Virus record (IMG/VR): IMGVR_UViG_3300029266_001274
Location: 1 to 21,900 of that record
Origin: a virus
Length of the DNA: 21,900 nucleotides
Direction: 5' to 3' (one strand)
Of the stretch, positions 16,759-21,900 are shown piece by piece (within the stretch, counting starts at the first letter, position 1; every line of letters begins with the position of its first letter). The notes below the pieces were generated by a model, which saw nothing but the letters and a program-made list of their open reading frames with translations, had not been told where the DNA came from and made no database searches. Made by a program: the position numbers and the translations under genes.

Positions 16759-17184
16759 TTAAAACGGGATTTCATCATCCAGCGGCAGCGGCGTTTTAGT
16801 CGCGGCAACTGAGAAAGTTTTAACCACGCGCGTGTTGTTCTTACCCTGCTCTAATTTGGAGCGAACTATAATCCCGATTGGCTTGCCACTGTACCATTCA
16901 ACGCTTGGCGGCTTGGCCCCTTCATGGCCCAGATTGTTGAGCAACAATTTTAATTGTTCACGACCAATTCTTGTTGCGTCTGCATTTGGATGATTAAAAA
17001 TAATCCACTGGGTCATTACGCCCTGATCATTTTTATATCTAACTTCAAGTTGCGGGTGTCCATTTTTAGTTTGCGTCACCTTCGCGGTTTCAATCAGACA
17101 TTCGTGTGACCCATCTGGCAGCATTGACATGCCACCAGCGTTGCTTACGTCAACGCTTTCTAAATCAATATCTAAGTAGTTCAT
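16759..17184 (-). CDS. ssb: DUF669-type single-stranded DNA-binding protein (141 aa)
   Basis: The sequence follows the DUF669 pattern: LPDGSHECLIETAKVTQTKNGHPQLEV, an OB-fold-like strand set, then a central Trp-rich segment (TQWIIFNHPN), IGREQLKLLLNNLG and a GKPIGIIV strand. The protein ends in acidic DDEIPF (136-141), nearly identical to the C-terminal tip by which bacterial SSB recruits partner proteins. It probably coats single-stranded DNA produced by the adjacent nuclease or helicase. The ATG overlaps the ATPase stop as ATGA, with an AAAGGA-type SD eight bases upstream. The gene lies between a Sak4-like ATPase and a Cas4-like exonuclease, a standard phage recombination grouping. The gene symbol is functional rather than a claim of orthology to bacterial ssb. 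Confidence 0.75.
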   Translation of the reverse strand: MNYLDIDLESVDVSNAGGMSMLPDGSHECLIETAKVTQTKNGHPQLEVRYKNDQGVMTQWIIFNHPNADATRIGREQLKLLLNNLGHEGAKPPSVEWYSGKPIGIIVRSKLEQGKNNTRVVKTFSVAATKTPLPLDDEIPF

Positions 17185-17951
17185 GCCGCAATTCCTTTTG
17201 GTTTCGGTGCGCGTAGCCGCTCGACTAATTCTGTAACATCGTTCACTGTTTCAACTGCCTTGATACGGCGGTGGGGATCACGGTTCTTTCCGTGCCAGCC
17301 ATGAACTTGATCGCAAATCAGGTATCGCTTTAGACTAACTTTGCCATCCACTTCGGCGGTCTTAGTGACCATTCCGCACACCAGATCGAAATCACCCGCA
17401 TATTTCTTTTGCTTAGATTTCTGATGCAGCATTGGATAGAAATGTGTCTGACCATTATCGTCTGTTTCTTCGGCTGCTAGTGCAGTGACGATTGTGTGAA
17501 GGGGCAGATCGCGCAGATCACCGATAAGCGGGTCCAGCTTTTGCGTATAAATCTGGTATGGTTTGAAGTTGTTATTCTTGTCGGGGTTCTCTGCTACAGC
17601 TTCCATAAACGCGCGGCGGGATAACTCGGTGATGCTATCAACAGCTATCCATTTGTATCCTTGGGCTGCAAATTCTGGGGATCGGATATAACCCATTATT
17701 TCCATAAAGCTGTAGCCGTTTGGATGCACCTTTTTATCTACCGGATGATCGAATGAATAGAAGGGAAGGTAATCTATTTCCCTGTCGCTGATCGAAGTCA
17801 GCCCGCCCTCTCCGGACAGCACTAATCCTTTGCCATATCTGTCATACATCTTGCCGATCTGAGTGGTCTTGCCACTTCCAGCATGCCCATACAAAAGGAT
17901 ATTGAGAGCGATGCTACTCACATCGCTAGTTTTAAACGGTTTAATTTTCAT
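17181..17951 (-). CDS. Sak4-like RecA-fold ATPase (256 aa)
   Basis: This is a P-loop ATPase of the short RecA-like type found in phage recombination modules. Walker A is GHAGSGKT at residues 22-29, directly after a hydrophobic strand (ALNILLY). Walker B is WIAVDSI at 101-107 with Asp105, and a later strand carries HTIVTALAAEE. The length fits the Sak4 (single-strand annealing/RecA-core) family and is well short of full RecA. The expected role is ATP-dependent strand annealing or exchange together with the SSB-like protein and exonuclease encoded downstream. The start overlaps the previous gene by four bases, and an AAAGG lies about ten bases upstream of the ATG. Some relatives are annotated only as phage nucleotide-binding proteins, so the recombinase role is an inference from family and context. 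Confidence 0.75.
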   Translation of the reverse strand: MKIKPFKTSDVSSIALNILLYGHAGSGKTTQIGKMYDRYGKGLVLSGEGGLTSISDREIDYLPFYSFDHPVDKKVHPNGYSFMEIMGYIRSPEFAAQGYKWIAVDSITELSRRAFMEAVAENPDKNNNFKPYQIYTQKLDPLIGDLRDLPLHTIVTALAAEETDDNGQTHFYPMLHQKSKQKKYAGDFDLVCGMVTKTAEVDGKVSLKRYLICDQVHGWHGKNRDPHRRIKAVETVNDVTELVERLRAPKPKGIAA

Positions 17952-18373
17952 GTTTTTAGAACCTTTATTGCGGGGTTGCCGCGCTTGATGGTGAGGGCTG
18001 GTGTCAGCCTGTCTTTCAAATCAGCGGTAGCGGCGTCGAACTTTGCCTTACTGACTGTGAAATTTTGTGAGATACAATCGGGTAGGTCGCCATCCTTGAA
18101 CATTTCGGCAAGTGCGGCCTTGTCCCAATCGTACTTTTCGGGAGTGGAAATTTTTACCCGCCCCCCCTCGGCTAGTGGTATCTCCCACTCTCCGTATTCT
18201 TCTGGCAAGTCAGATAAAAGTTGTGCTTTTACATAGTCGATCTTGGCTTTGATCAAATCCAAGTCGGCAGCGAGTTTATTATATGCCTCGGCATGCCCCG
18301 CTAATCGTTCACTCTTACTCTGCGCGGGGATAAGGTCGAGCGATATATCACCATAAATTATTTCGTCCGTCAT
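17948..18373 (-). CDS. Hypothetical phage protein, first gene of the recombination operon (141 aa)
   Basis: No named family is recognised. The N-terminal half is helical and charged (about residues 20-55, SERLAGHAEAYNKLAADLDL and IKAKIDYVKAQLLSDL). The second half has a strand-like segment (GGRVKISTPEKYDWDKAAL), then DCISQNFTVSKAKFDAATADL, and ends in PALTIKRGNPAIKVLKT. I recall similar C-terminal patterns in small phage proteins encoded beside Sak4-type ATPases, but this is recollection only. It overlaps the ATPase gene by four bases and begins at the divergent control region. An AAGGG lies roughly ten bases upstream of the ATG. Confidence 0.65.
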   Translation of the reverse strand: MTDEIIYGDISLDLIPAQSKSERLAGHAEAYNKLAADLDLIKAKIDYVKAQLLSDLPEEYGEWEIPLAEGGRVKISTPEKYDWDKAALAEMFKDGDLPDCISQNFTVSKAKFDAATADLKDRLTPALTIKRGNPAIKVLKT

Positions 18374-18447
18374 GTTGAAGTTGACCCTTGATAGTTGCGG
18401 TGGTTGTCTTTAGTAACACATCCACCACAACCCAACAAGAGGCAATG
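18374..18447. promoter_or_regulatory. Divergent promoter/operator region
   Basis: This 74-base gap separates the leftward operon from the rightward Cro-like gene. An inverted repeat has arms GTTGCGGTGG at 18394-18403 and CCACCACAAC at 18422-18431 (9 of 10 positions pair). Leftward, a TTGTTG (18433-18438 on the complement) and an extended TGT-TACTAA (-10 hexamer at 18410-18415) are 17 bases apart. Rightward, TTGACC at 18381-18386 is a good -35, but no strong -10 follows. The repeat arms overlap both promoter spacers, as expected for a repressor operator. AAGAGG at 18437-18442 is the SD of the rightward gene. Confidence 0.5.
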
Positions 18448-18669
18448 ATGAAATTCAATCTGAAAAAATTGGTTAGCGATCTTGGTGGTGCGCGACAGGT
18501 CGCGGAACTTATCGGTGTAGGGCGAACCGTTCCTTATGGATGGATACGGCGAGACTACATCGGCTCAACTCACCTTTTATTGATTAAACAGGCCAACCCT
18601 ACGTTGGATATAAACACTTACTTTGAGCGAGGCACGAATGACCGAGGCAACACTGTCGGCAGCACTTGA
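18448..18669 (+). CDS. Cro-like helix-turn-helix regulator (73 aa)
   Basis: A small DNA-binding protein. Residues 14-38 (GARQVAELIGVGRTVPYGW, then IRRDYI) fit a Cro/CII-type helix-turn-helix in which the last helix carries the basic recognition residues. A short helix plus TLDINTYFE follows. The ATG at 18448 is preferred because AAGAGG lies five bases upstream. An in-frame ATG at 18445 leaves only two bases, and an in-frame TTG at 18388 would place the start inside the promoter region. The 3' end overlaps the primase-helicase gene by 32 bases. Its place beside a divergent control region with an inverted repeat suggests that it regulates both its own operon and the leftward recombination operon. 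Confidence 0.7.
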   Translation: MKFNLKKLVSDLGGARQVAELIGVGRTVPYGWIRRDYIGSTHLLLIKQANPTLDINTYFERGTNDRGNTVGST

Positions 18670-20536
18670 GTATATAGACAGGGGATGGTCAGTCATCCCC
18701 ATCAGAGCGGGAACTAAAAAGCCCGTAATAGGATGGAAGGAATATCAAGACAGACAACCAACCGAGGCTGAGTGCATTGGTTGGTTTGAGGATACAGACC
18801 ACGACATCGCGATTGTGTGTGGTCGGGTCAGCAACCTAGTCGTGGTGGATACTGATGATGACACCGCGACTAGGTTGGCAGCGGATCAGGGATGGGACCG
18901 GACCCCGTATCGGGTCAAGACCCGCAAAGGTTATCACTACTATTTTTCGACTGACACTCGGATACAGAAGGGAAAATTAGCCGACAAAGTAGACCTACAA
19001 GCCGAGGCAAGTTATGTGCTTGCACCGCCAAGCACAGACAAAACCTTTGTGCCTCTGGCTGGCTGTGATCCTGACGATCTTCCCTCATACTCTGGCCCTA
19101 TGGCTGGCACGGTGGTCGGCATAAATACCCATGAGGATTACGAAGATATTTCCCTAGACAATATTAAAATCCGTGAACCGATCTGGGAAGCGACAGAAAA
19201 ATTTGTAGCCCAGCACGGCAAGCTTGCTGGTGGTGTAGGGCATAACTGTCACAATCGTCTGGTCAGCTTAGTTGGTGAGTACGCAGCCGTGGGCTACAGC
19301 CCACAGGAAACCTATGCCGCCGCGCAAGAATTTATGCAGTTGTTTATGGCCGACCCCTTTGATGATCCGAAGGTATGGGGTGTAATCAAAGATATATACC
19401 GTAACGAATTGAAGAAAGAGCCTGACAATGTTCAGCCTATTAAAGAGGAAACACCGGAGCCTGACCCAGACCCAGAAATAAAGCTGATCACGACCAAAGA
19501 CATTGATAGGCTTGAGGAATATCTAGGTGATCAGACGTTCTACGTTGACCCAATCATCCCAAGTAATGACGCCACTTTAACAATGGTGTTTGGGTTTAGC
19601 GGGCATGGCAAGTCAATGTTTACGCGAAACATGCTGTACTCTGCATGCTGTGAGGATCAAACGTATGGGCCTTTCATCCTACAGGATAGACCGCGCGTGT
19701 TGTACCTCGATCTTGAAAATGGACGGCGTAACATCACCAAGTTTTTGAACCAAGCGAAGGCAACGTATGGGGATGCGGGCGATAACTTTATGATGTTCGC
19801 CCCGTTTGAGGGGTTGGATATGAACCTCAAGTCTGACGCTGGTATCAAACTTTTAAGACAGGTGATCAACCAGACGCGCCCAAACATCGTTTGCATTGAT
19901 ACAATCCGTTCTGCGTTCCCTGGAATTATTGAAAAGGAAGGTAGCGAATGGGCCAACGTCAACGCACTAATTATGAAGCTACGCAACCACGGGATTAGTG
20001 TGATCCTAGTCCACCATGCCAATAAGCCGCAAGATGGCGGGCAGTCTGGAAGCTTCGCGGGATCGACCAACGCTATGACCAATCTGGAATTTCAAATCAA
20101 AATTACTCAGGTGTTCGACGAGCAGGATAAGGCCGTGTCTCGCGCGGGAATATACACTGGCGATATTGAGGATGCTAACCTACTGAGGCTGCAATCTCCC
20201 GCCGCTCTCAAGGATGGGGAGCGCATGGCGATGCTGTTAAAAATTCAGTTCACCAAAAATCGTGAGGCTGACGAAAGTTTAGAGGACGTTAGCTATATGG
20301 GCTTCGCCTCAAATTATGACGCCAGAACATTTCGCCCCGTGTCGGTCAAGACGCCAAAGCAAAGGGCTATGTATATGGCTAGGCCGCATGCTCTGGTGGA
20401 TGGGACGGTTGCCGCTGGTCTGTCTGATTTGGAGATAGCCCGCAAGCTTGATCTGCCGCTCAACCTTGTAAAAGATTGGCTGGCAATCGTGCGGAAGAAT
20501 GAAGTGGCCCCCTACATTTCAAACCAAATTAGTTAA
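18638..20536 (+). CDS. Bifunctional primase-polymerase / RepA-like helicase fusion (632 aa)
   Basis: Replication initiation and priming protein. The N-terminal domain (about 5-160) is a Prim-Pol archaeo-eukaryotic primase: GWSVIPIRAGTKKP near the start, metal-binding DTDDD at 71-75, His100 in KGYHYYF, and Asp119 with SYVLAPPS after it. An acidic proline-rich linker lies at about 270-280. The C-terminal domain is a RecA-fold ATPase of the RepA/AAA_25 type: Walker A GFSGHGKS (319-326), LYLDLEN with Asp358 and Glu360, Walker B IVCIDTI with Asp421, and VHHANKP (458-464). A C-terminal segment (SDLEIARKLDLPLNLVKDWL) resembles a small HTH. The ATG at 18638 has GAGG five bases upstream; a TTG at 18623 in frame is less likely. 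The catalytic residues appear intact. A structured non-coding region that may be its origin follows. Confidence 0.85.
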   Translation: MTEATLSAALEYIDRGWSVIPIRAGTKKPVIGWKEYQDRQPTEAECIGWFEDTDHDIAIVCGRVSNLVVVDTDDDTATRLAADQGWDRTPYRVKTRKGYHYYFSTDTRIQKGKLADKVDLQAEASYVLAPPSTDKTFVPLAGCDPDDLPSYSGPMAGTVVGINTHEDYEDISLDNIKIREPIWEATEKFVAQHGKLAGGVGHNCHNRLVSLVGEYAAVGYSPQETYAAAQEFMQLFMADPFDDPKVWGVIKDIYRNELKKEPDNVQPIKEETPEPDPDPEIKLITTKDIDRLEEYLGDQTFYVDPIIPSNDATLTMVFGFSGHGKSMFTRNMLYSACCEDQTYGPFILQDRPRVLYLDLENGRRNITKFLNQAKATYGDAGDNFMMFAPFEGLDMNLKSDAGIKLLRQVINQTRPNIVCIDTIRSAFPGIIEKEGSEWANVNALIMKLRNHGISVILVHHANKPQDGGQSGSFAGSTNAMTNLEFQIKITQVFDEQDKAVSRAGIYTGDIEDANLLRLQSPAALKDGERMAMLLKIQFTKNREADESLEDVSYMGFASNYDARTFRPVSVKTPKQRAMYMARPHALVDGTVAAGLSDLEIARKLDLPLNLVKDWLAIVRKNEVAPYISNQIS

Positions 20537-20538
20537 GC

Positions 20539-20582
20539 AAAAAACCCCCGCTTTTGCAGTGCGAAACCTAACCAAGCGGGGG
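20539..20582. terminator. Terminator-like hairpin after the primase-helicase gene
   Basis: A 9-bp perfect stem (20545-20553 with 20574-20582, CCCCCGCTT/AAGCGGGGG) encloses 20 bases. Six As at 20539-20544 mean that leftward RNA would end GGGGG-UUUUUU, a good intrinsic terminator. Rightward RNA has only GAGUUU after the stem. In rightward RNA the loop can fold further (UUUUGC/GCGAAA, 20552-20566, one U-G pair), which is less perfect in leftward RNA. The evidence on direction is therefore mixed. It may act on rightward transcripts from the replication gene, on a leftward transcript from the next intergenic region, or on both. Confidence 0.6.
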
Positions 20583-20825
20583 GAGTTTAGACAACCAAGG
20601 GAGGATAAAAATTGTCTTTAATTTTCTGTGTCCCAAAGGACACTCGCGTACTGCCTACTTCCTTCGTATCCACCGCAACCCGCACCAGCGGGGTTGCGTG
20701 TCCACTACGTCGTAAACACTCAGCGAGTGTACCGTGTTTGTCGGAAAAGTAAACCCCTATAGGTGTGCTGGTTGTGAAAAAAGTTGTGTTGTGATACATA
20801 GACCACATCACAACGAGGGGATTTG
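20583..20825. other. Stem-loop-rich non-coding region; candidate origin, structured RNA or operator
   Basis: No convincing gene is present. Beyond the terminator there are five further inverted repeats: AGACAA/TTGTCT (20589-20594 with 20612-20617), GTGTCC/GGACAC with a 4-base loop (20628-20643), CGCAACCC/GGGTTGCG (20674-20698), ACACTC/GAGTGT with a 3-base loop (20716-20730) and GTTGTGAT/ATCACAAC (20788-20814). A purine-rich GGGAGG (20599-20604) sits in the loop of the first. Placement directly after the primase-helicase gene is typical of phage replication origins. A leftward non-coding RNA ending at the preceding T-run is also possible. The function is inferred from structure and position only. 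Confidence 0.45.
20771..20814 (+). promoter_or_regulatory. Operator/promoter cluster of GTTGTG half-sites
   Basis: GTTGTG occurs at 20771, 20783 and 20788, and its complement CACAAC at 20809. The last two form a perfect 8-bp palindrome (GTTGTGAT/ATCACAAC, 11-base spacer). A weak promoter overlaps it: TTGTGA at 20772-20777, 17 bases, then an extended TGA-TACATA at 20792-20800. The cluster ends one base before the GAGGGG ribosome site of the next gene, so a bound protein would block initiation of that transcript. The promoter call is low confidence; the repeats are directly visible. Confidence 0.4.
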
Positions 20826-21167
20826 ATGTTGGCAAGATCACCGATCACATCCGATGTTGAGCGGTGGCTGAAATCTAATCATAAACATCACAGTCACCGT
20901 GAACTCGCCGCGCATATCGGGTGTTGCTTAGACACAGTGAAACGGGCGTTAGTCAGACTCGATTTGGAGGTTATCTATGGGGCGAAATACCAACGGCGTG
21001 AGGCCAATAAGAAATGGTCACGGCCCTGCATAACTTGCGGCTCGACCAGACCACGCCCACGCTACCAGTATAAGTGCGGTCCTTGCCATGAGCGGATCAA
21101 TGATCTTGAGCGTGTGAACCTAAACAAAAAACGCCAAACAGATATATCATTACCAAGGATGGATTAA
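20826..21167 (+). CDS. HTH plus zinc-ribbon DNA-binding protein (113 aa)
   Basis: The ATG at 20826 has GAGGGG five bases upstream, and an in-frame TTG at 20823 would be too close. Residues 11-50 contain a helix-turn-helix (HSHRELAAHIG, then CLDTVKRALVRL). A zinc-ribbon-like pattern follows: Cys68 and Cys71 in CITC, Cys84 and Cys87 in CGPC, a C-x2-C-x12-C-x2-C arrangement flanked by Arg and Lys. The protein is strongly basic. These features fit a sequence-specific DNA-binding protein, either a regulator or an accessory replication factor. The GTTGTG cluster just upstream suggests autoregulation. It ends one base before the nuclease gene, so the two are probably co-transcribed. I do not recognise a named family. 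Confidence 0.65.
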   Translation: MLARSPITSDVERWLKSNHKHHSHRELAAHIGCCLDTVKRALVRLDLEVIYGAKYQRREANKKWSRPCITCGSTRPRPRYQYKCGPCHERINDLERVNLNKKRQTDISLPRMD

Positions 21168-21168
21168 A

Positions 21169-21543
21169 ATGTCAGCGATGAAGCGCAAGGGGGACGGGTA
21201 TGAGCGTGAGTTAGCCGCTTGGTTCAATACTGAGATATTCGGTGAGGAAAGGTGCCAACGCGCACCACTCAGCGGGGGCGGCAAGATCGGCATGCAAGCG
21301 GGCGGCGCAGATATTCTAGGGACTGACTATCTATTCGTTGAAGCCAAGCGCGTTGAAAAATTAAACTGGCGTGAGGCCGTGGCTCAGTCTGAGCGGAACG
21401 CCGCTCATAAAAAAACTGACCAGACTCCGATAGTAATCACCCGCAAGTCCCGTGAAGCAACGGGCGATAGCCTGTGTGTCCTTCGCCTCAAGGATTTCAA
21501 AAAATATTATGAAGCTTACTTGCATCAACAATCAAAAATCTAG
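21169..21543 (+). CDS. Small PD-(D/E)XK endonuclease, Holliday-junction-resolvase-like (124 aa)
   Basis: The layout matches the small phage PD-(D/E)XK nucleases. An N-terminal helix has KRKGDGYERELAAWF with Glu12 and Glu14 as the expected metal-helping acid. A Gly-rich loop (PLSGGGKIGMQAGGADI) carries Asp48, and the core strand FVEAKR holds Glu58 and Lys60. The later REAVAQSERNAAHKK helix and PIVITRKSR strand complete the fold. The family includes junction resolvases and packaging- or recombination-linked nucleases. The likely role is to cut branched recombination or replication intermediates. The ATG at 21169 follows the previous stop by one base, with AAGGATGGA upstream. An in-frame ATG at 21178 is a possible shorter start. 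The catalytic residues appear intact. Confidence 0.75.
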   Translation: MSAMKRKGDGYERELAAWFNTEIFGEERCQRAPLSGGGKIGMQAGGADILGTDYLFVEAKRVEKLNWREAVAQSERNAAHKKTDQTPIVITRKSREATGDSLCVLRLKDFKKYYEAYLHQQSKI

Positions 21544-21584
21544 GACGATCTGACCGACAGCCTTTGTTATACTCTCACCACTTA

Positions 21585-21613
21585 ATGTCACAATCATAGT
21601 CAGAACTTATACT
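21585..21613 (+). promoter_or_regulatory. Possible sigma70-type promoter
   Basis: TATACT at 21608-21613 is a near-consensus -10, with ATGTCA (4 of 6) at 21585-21590 and a 17-base spacer. A second TATACT occurs at 21568-21573 but lacks a good -35. The site lies in the 85-base gap between the nuclease gene and the last, truncated gene, 15 bases before its start codon. That leaves a very short leader containing only the AGGAA ribosome site (21616-21620), so the promoter may be fortuitous or may serve that gene directly. Confidence 0.35.
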
Positions 21614-21628
21614 ACAGGAACTATTCTT

Positions 21629-21900
21629 ATGGTTGCGGAAGTGTTGGCTGGCATTGCCTTGGTGAAGGCGTCCTGTGAAATTATCTCAAAAACTATTTCA
21701 GCCGCCAAGGATATTTCCTCAGTGGCATCGGAAGTAGACAATCTATTTGAGGGGTCGAGACAGCTACAGATCGAAGAAAAGAACGCCCGAAAATCGGGTC
21801 AGTCTGTTACTGAAATCGTCATCAATCAACAGCTTGCAGCAGAGCAAGTATCGCTCTGCAAAGAACTGATCATAGGACGGTTCGGTTACTATTCATGGCA
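21629..21900 (+). CDS. Phage protein of unknown function, N-terminal 90 residues (partial)
   Basis: The ATG at 21629 has AGGAA eight bases upstream, and the frame stays open to the end of the window, so the C-terminus is missing. The start is hydrophobic and helical (VAEVLAGIALVKASCEII), followed by SKTISAAKDISSVASEVDNL, which looks like an amphipathic helix pair. A charged segment then follows (QIEEKNARKSG). The LAGIALVKAS opening recalls small conserved proteins that I have seen in other marine podoviruses, whose function I cannot name. With one hydrophobic N-terminal helix it could be a membrane-associated or lysis-related protein, or a small virion protein. Neither is established. Confidence 0.6.
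   Translation, partial: MVAEVLAGIALVKASCEIISKTISAAKDISSVASEVDNLFEGSRQLQIEEKNARKSGQSVTEIVINQQLAAEQVSLCKELIIGRFGYYSW

Noticed and set aside
20754-20763. TATAGGGG on the complement, resembling the core of a T7-type phage promoter
   Set aside because: It is a single occurrence with only the central bases matching. A phage-specific promoter should recur before several operons, and no second copy was seen.
20587-20841. 84-codon leftward frame with a phrase (GTLAECLRRSGHATP) recalling spurious translations of tRNA genes
   Set aside because: It starts at a GTG with no ribosome site. I checked the DNA for a tRNA fold and found no T-loop GTTCRA motif or matching acceptor stem, so neither a protein nor a tRNA is supported.

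Overview
The window looks like a 21.9 kb piece of a tailed double-stranded DNA phage genome. The virion proteins are podovirus-like, and the host is probably a marine or aquatic alphaproteobacterium. The phage call rests on gene content and dense, overlapping gene packing. The host call is inference from the general style of the proteins and roughly balanced base composition. No capsid, portal or terminase gene and no tRNA or rRNA gene is visible.

Positions 1-15261, rightward. The tail end of an upstream gene is followed by four consecutive genes for large virion proteins: a low-complexity protein with one EF-hand-like loop (86-1951), a 384-residue protein (1967-3121), an 837-residue protein (3128-5641) and a 3185-residue giant (5704-15261). 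Order, sizes and composition fit internal or ejected virion proteins. The giant has glycine-rich N- and C-terminal parts, a coiled-coil stretch, a long Pro-Gly-Gln repeat and an HExxH zinc-metallopeptidase site. It resembles the 'polyvalent' giant proteins of phages and conjugative elements.

Positions 15262-18373, leftward. A terminator matched to the leftward strand closes a tightly coupled six-gene operon. In transcription order it encodes a hypothetical protein, a Sak4-like RecA-fold ATPase, a DUF669-type single-strand-binding protein with an SSB-like tail, a Cas4-like PD-(D/E)XK exonuclease, a small hypothetical protein and a DUF6378 protein. This is a recombination and DNA-processing module: resection, strand coating, and annealing or exchange.

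Positions 18374-21900, rightward. A divergent regulatory region with an inverted repeat precedes a Cro-like regulator, which overlaps a primase-polymerase/helicase fusion gene. Next comes a 289-base non-coding stretch with a run of inverted repeats, a candidate replication origin, structured RNA or operator region. It is followed by an HTH plus zinc-ribbon protein, a small PD-(D/E)XK nuclease, a promoter-like site and a truncated conserved phage-type gene running off the window.

How the parts fit: the leftward and second rightward blocks would replicate and recombine the genome, with the Cro-like and HTH proteins at their control regions. The first rightward block would supply the proteins delivered with the DNA into the next cell. 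The most unusual elements are the giant metallopeptidase-bearing virion protein and the stem-loop-rich region next to the primase-helicase gene.
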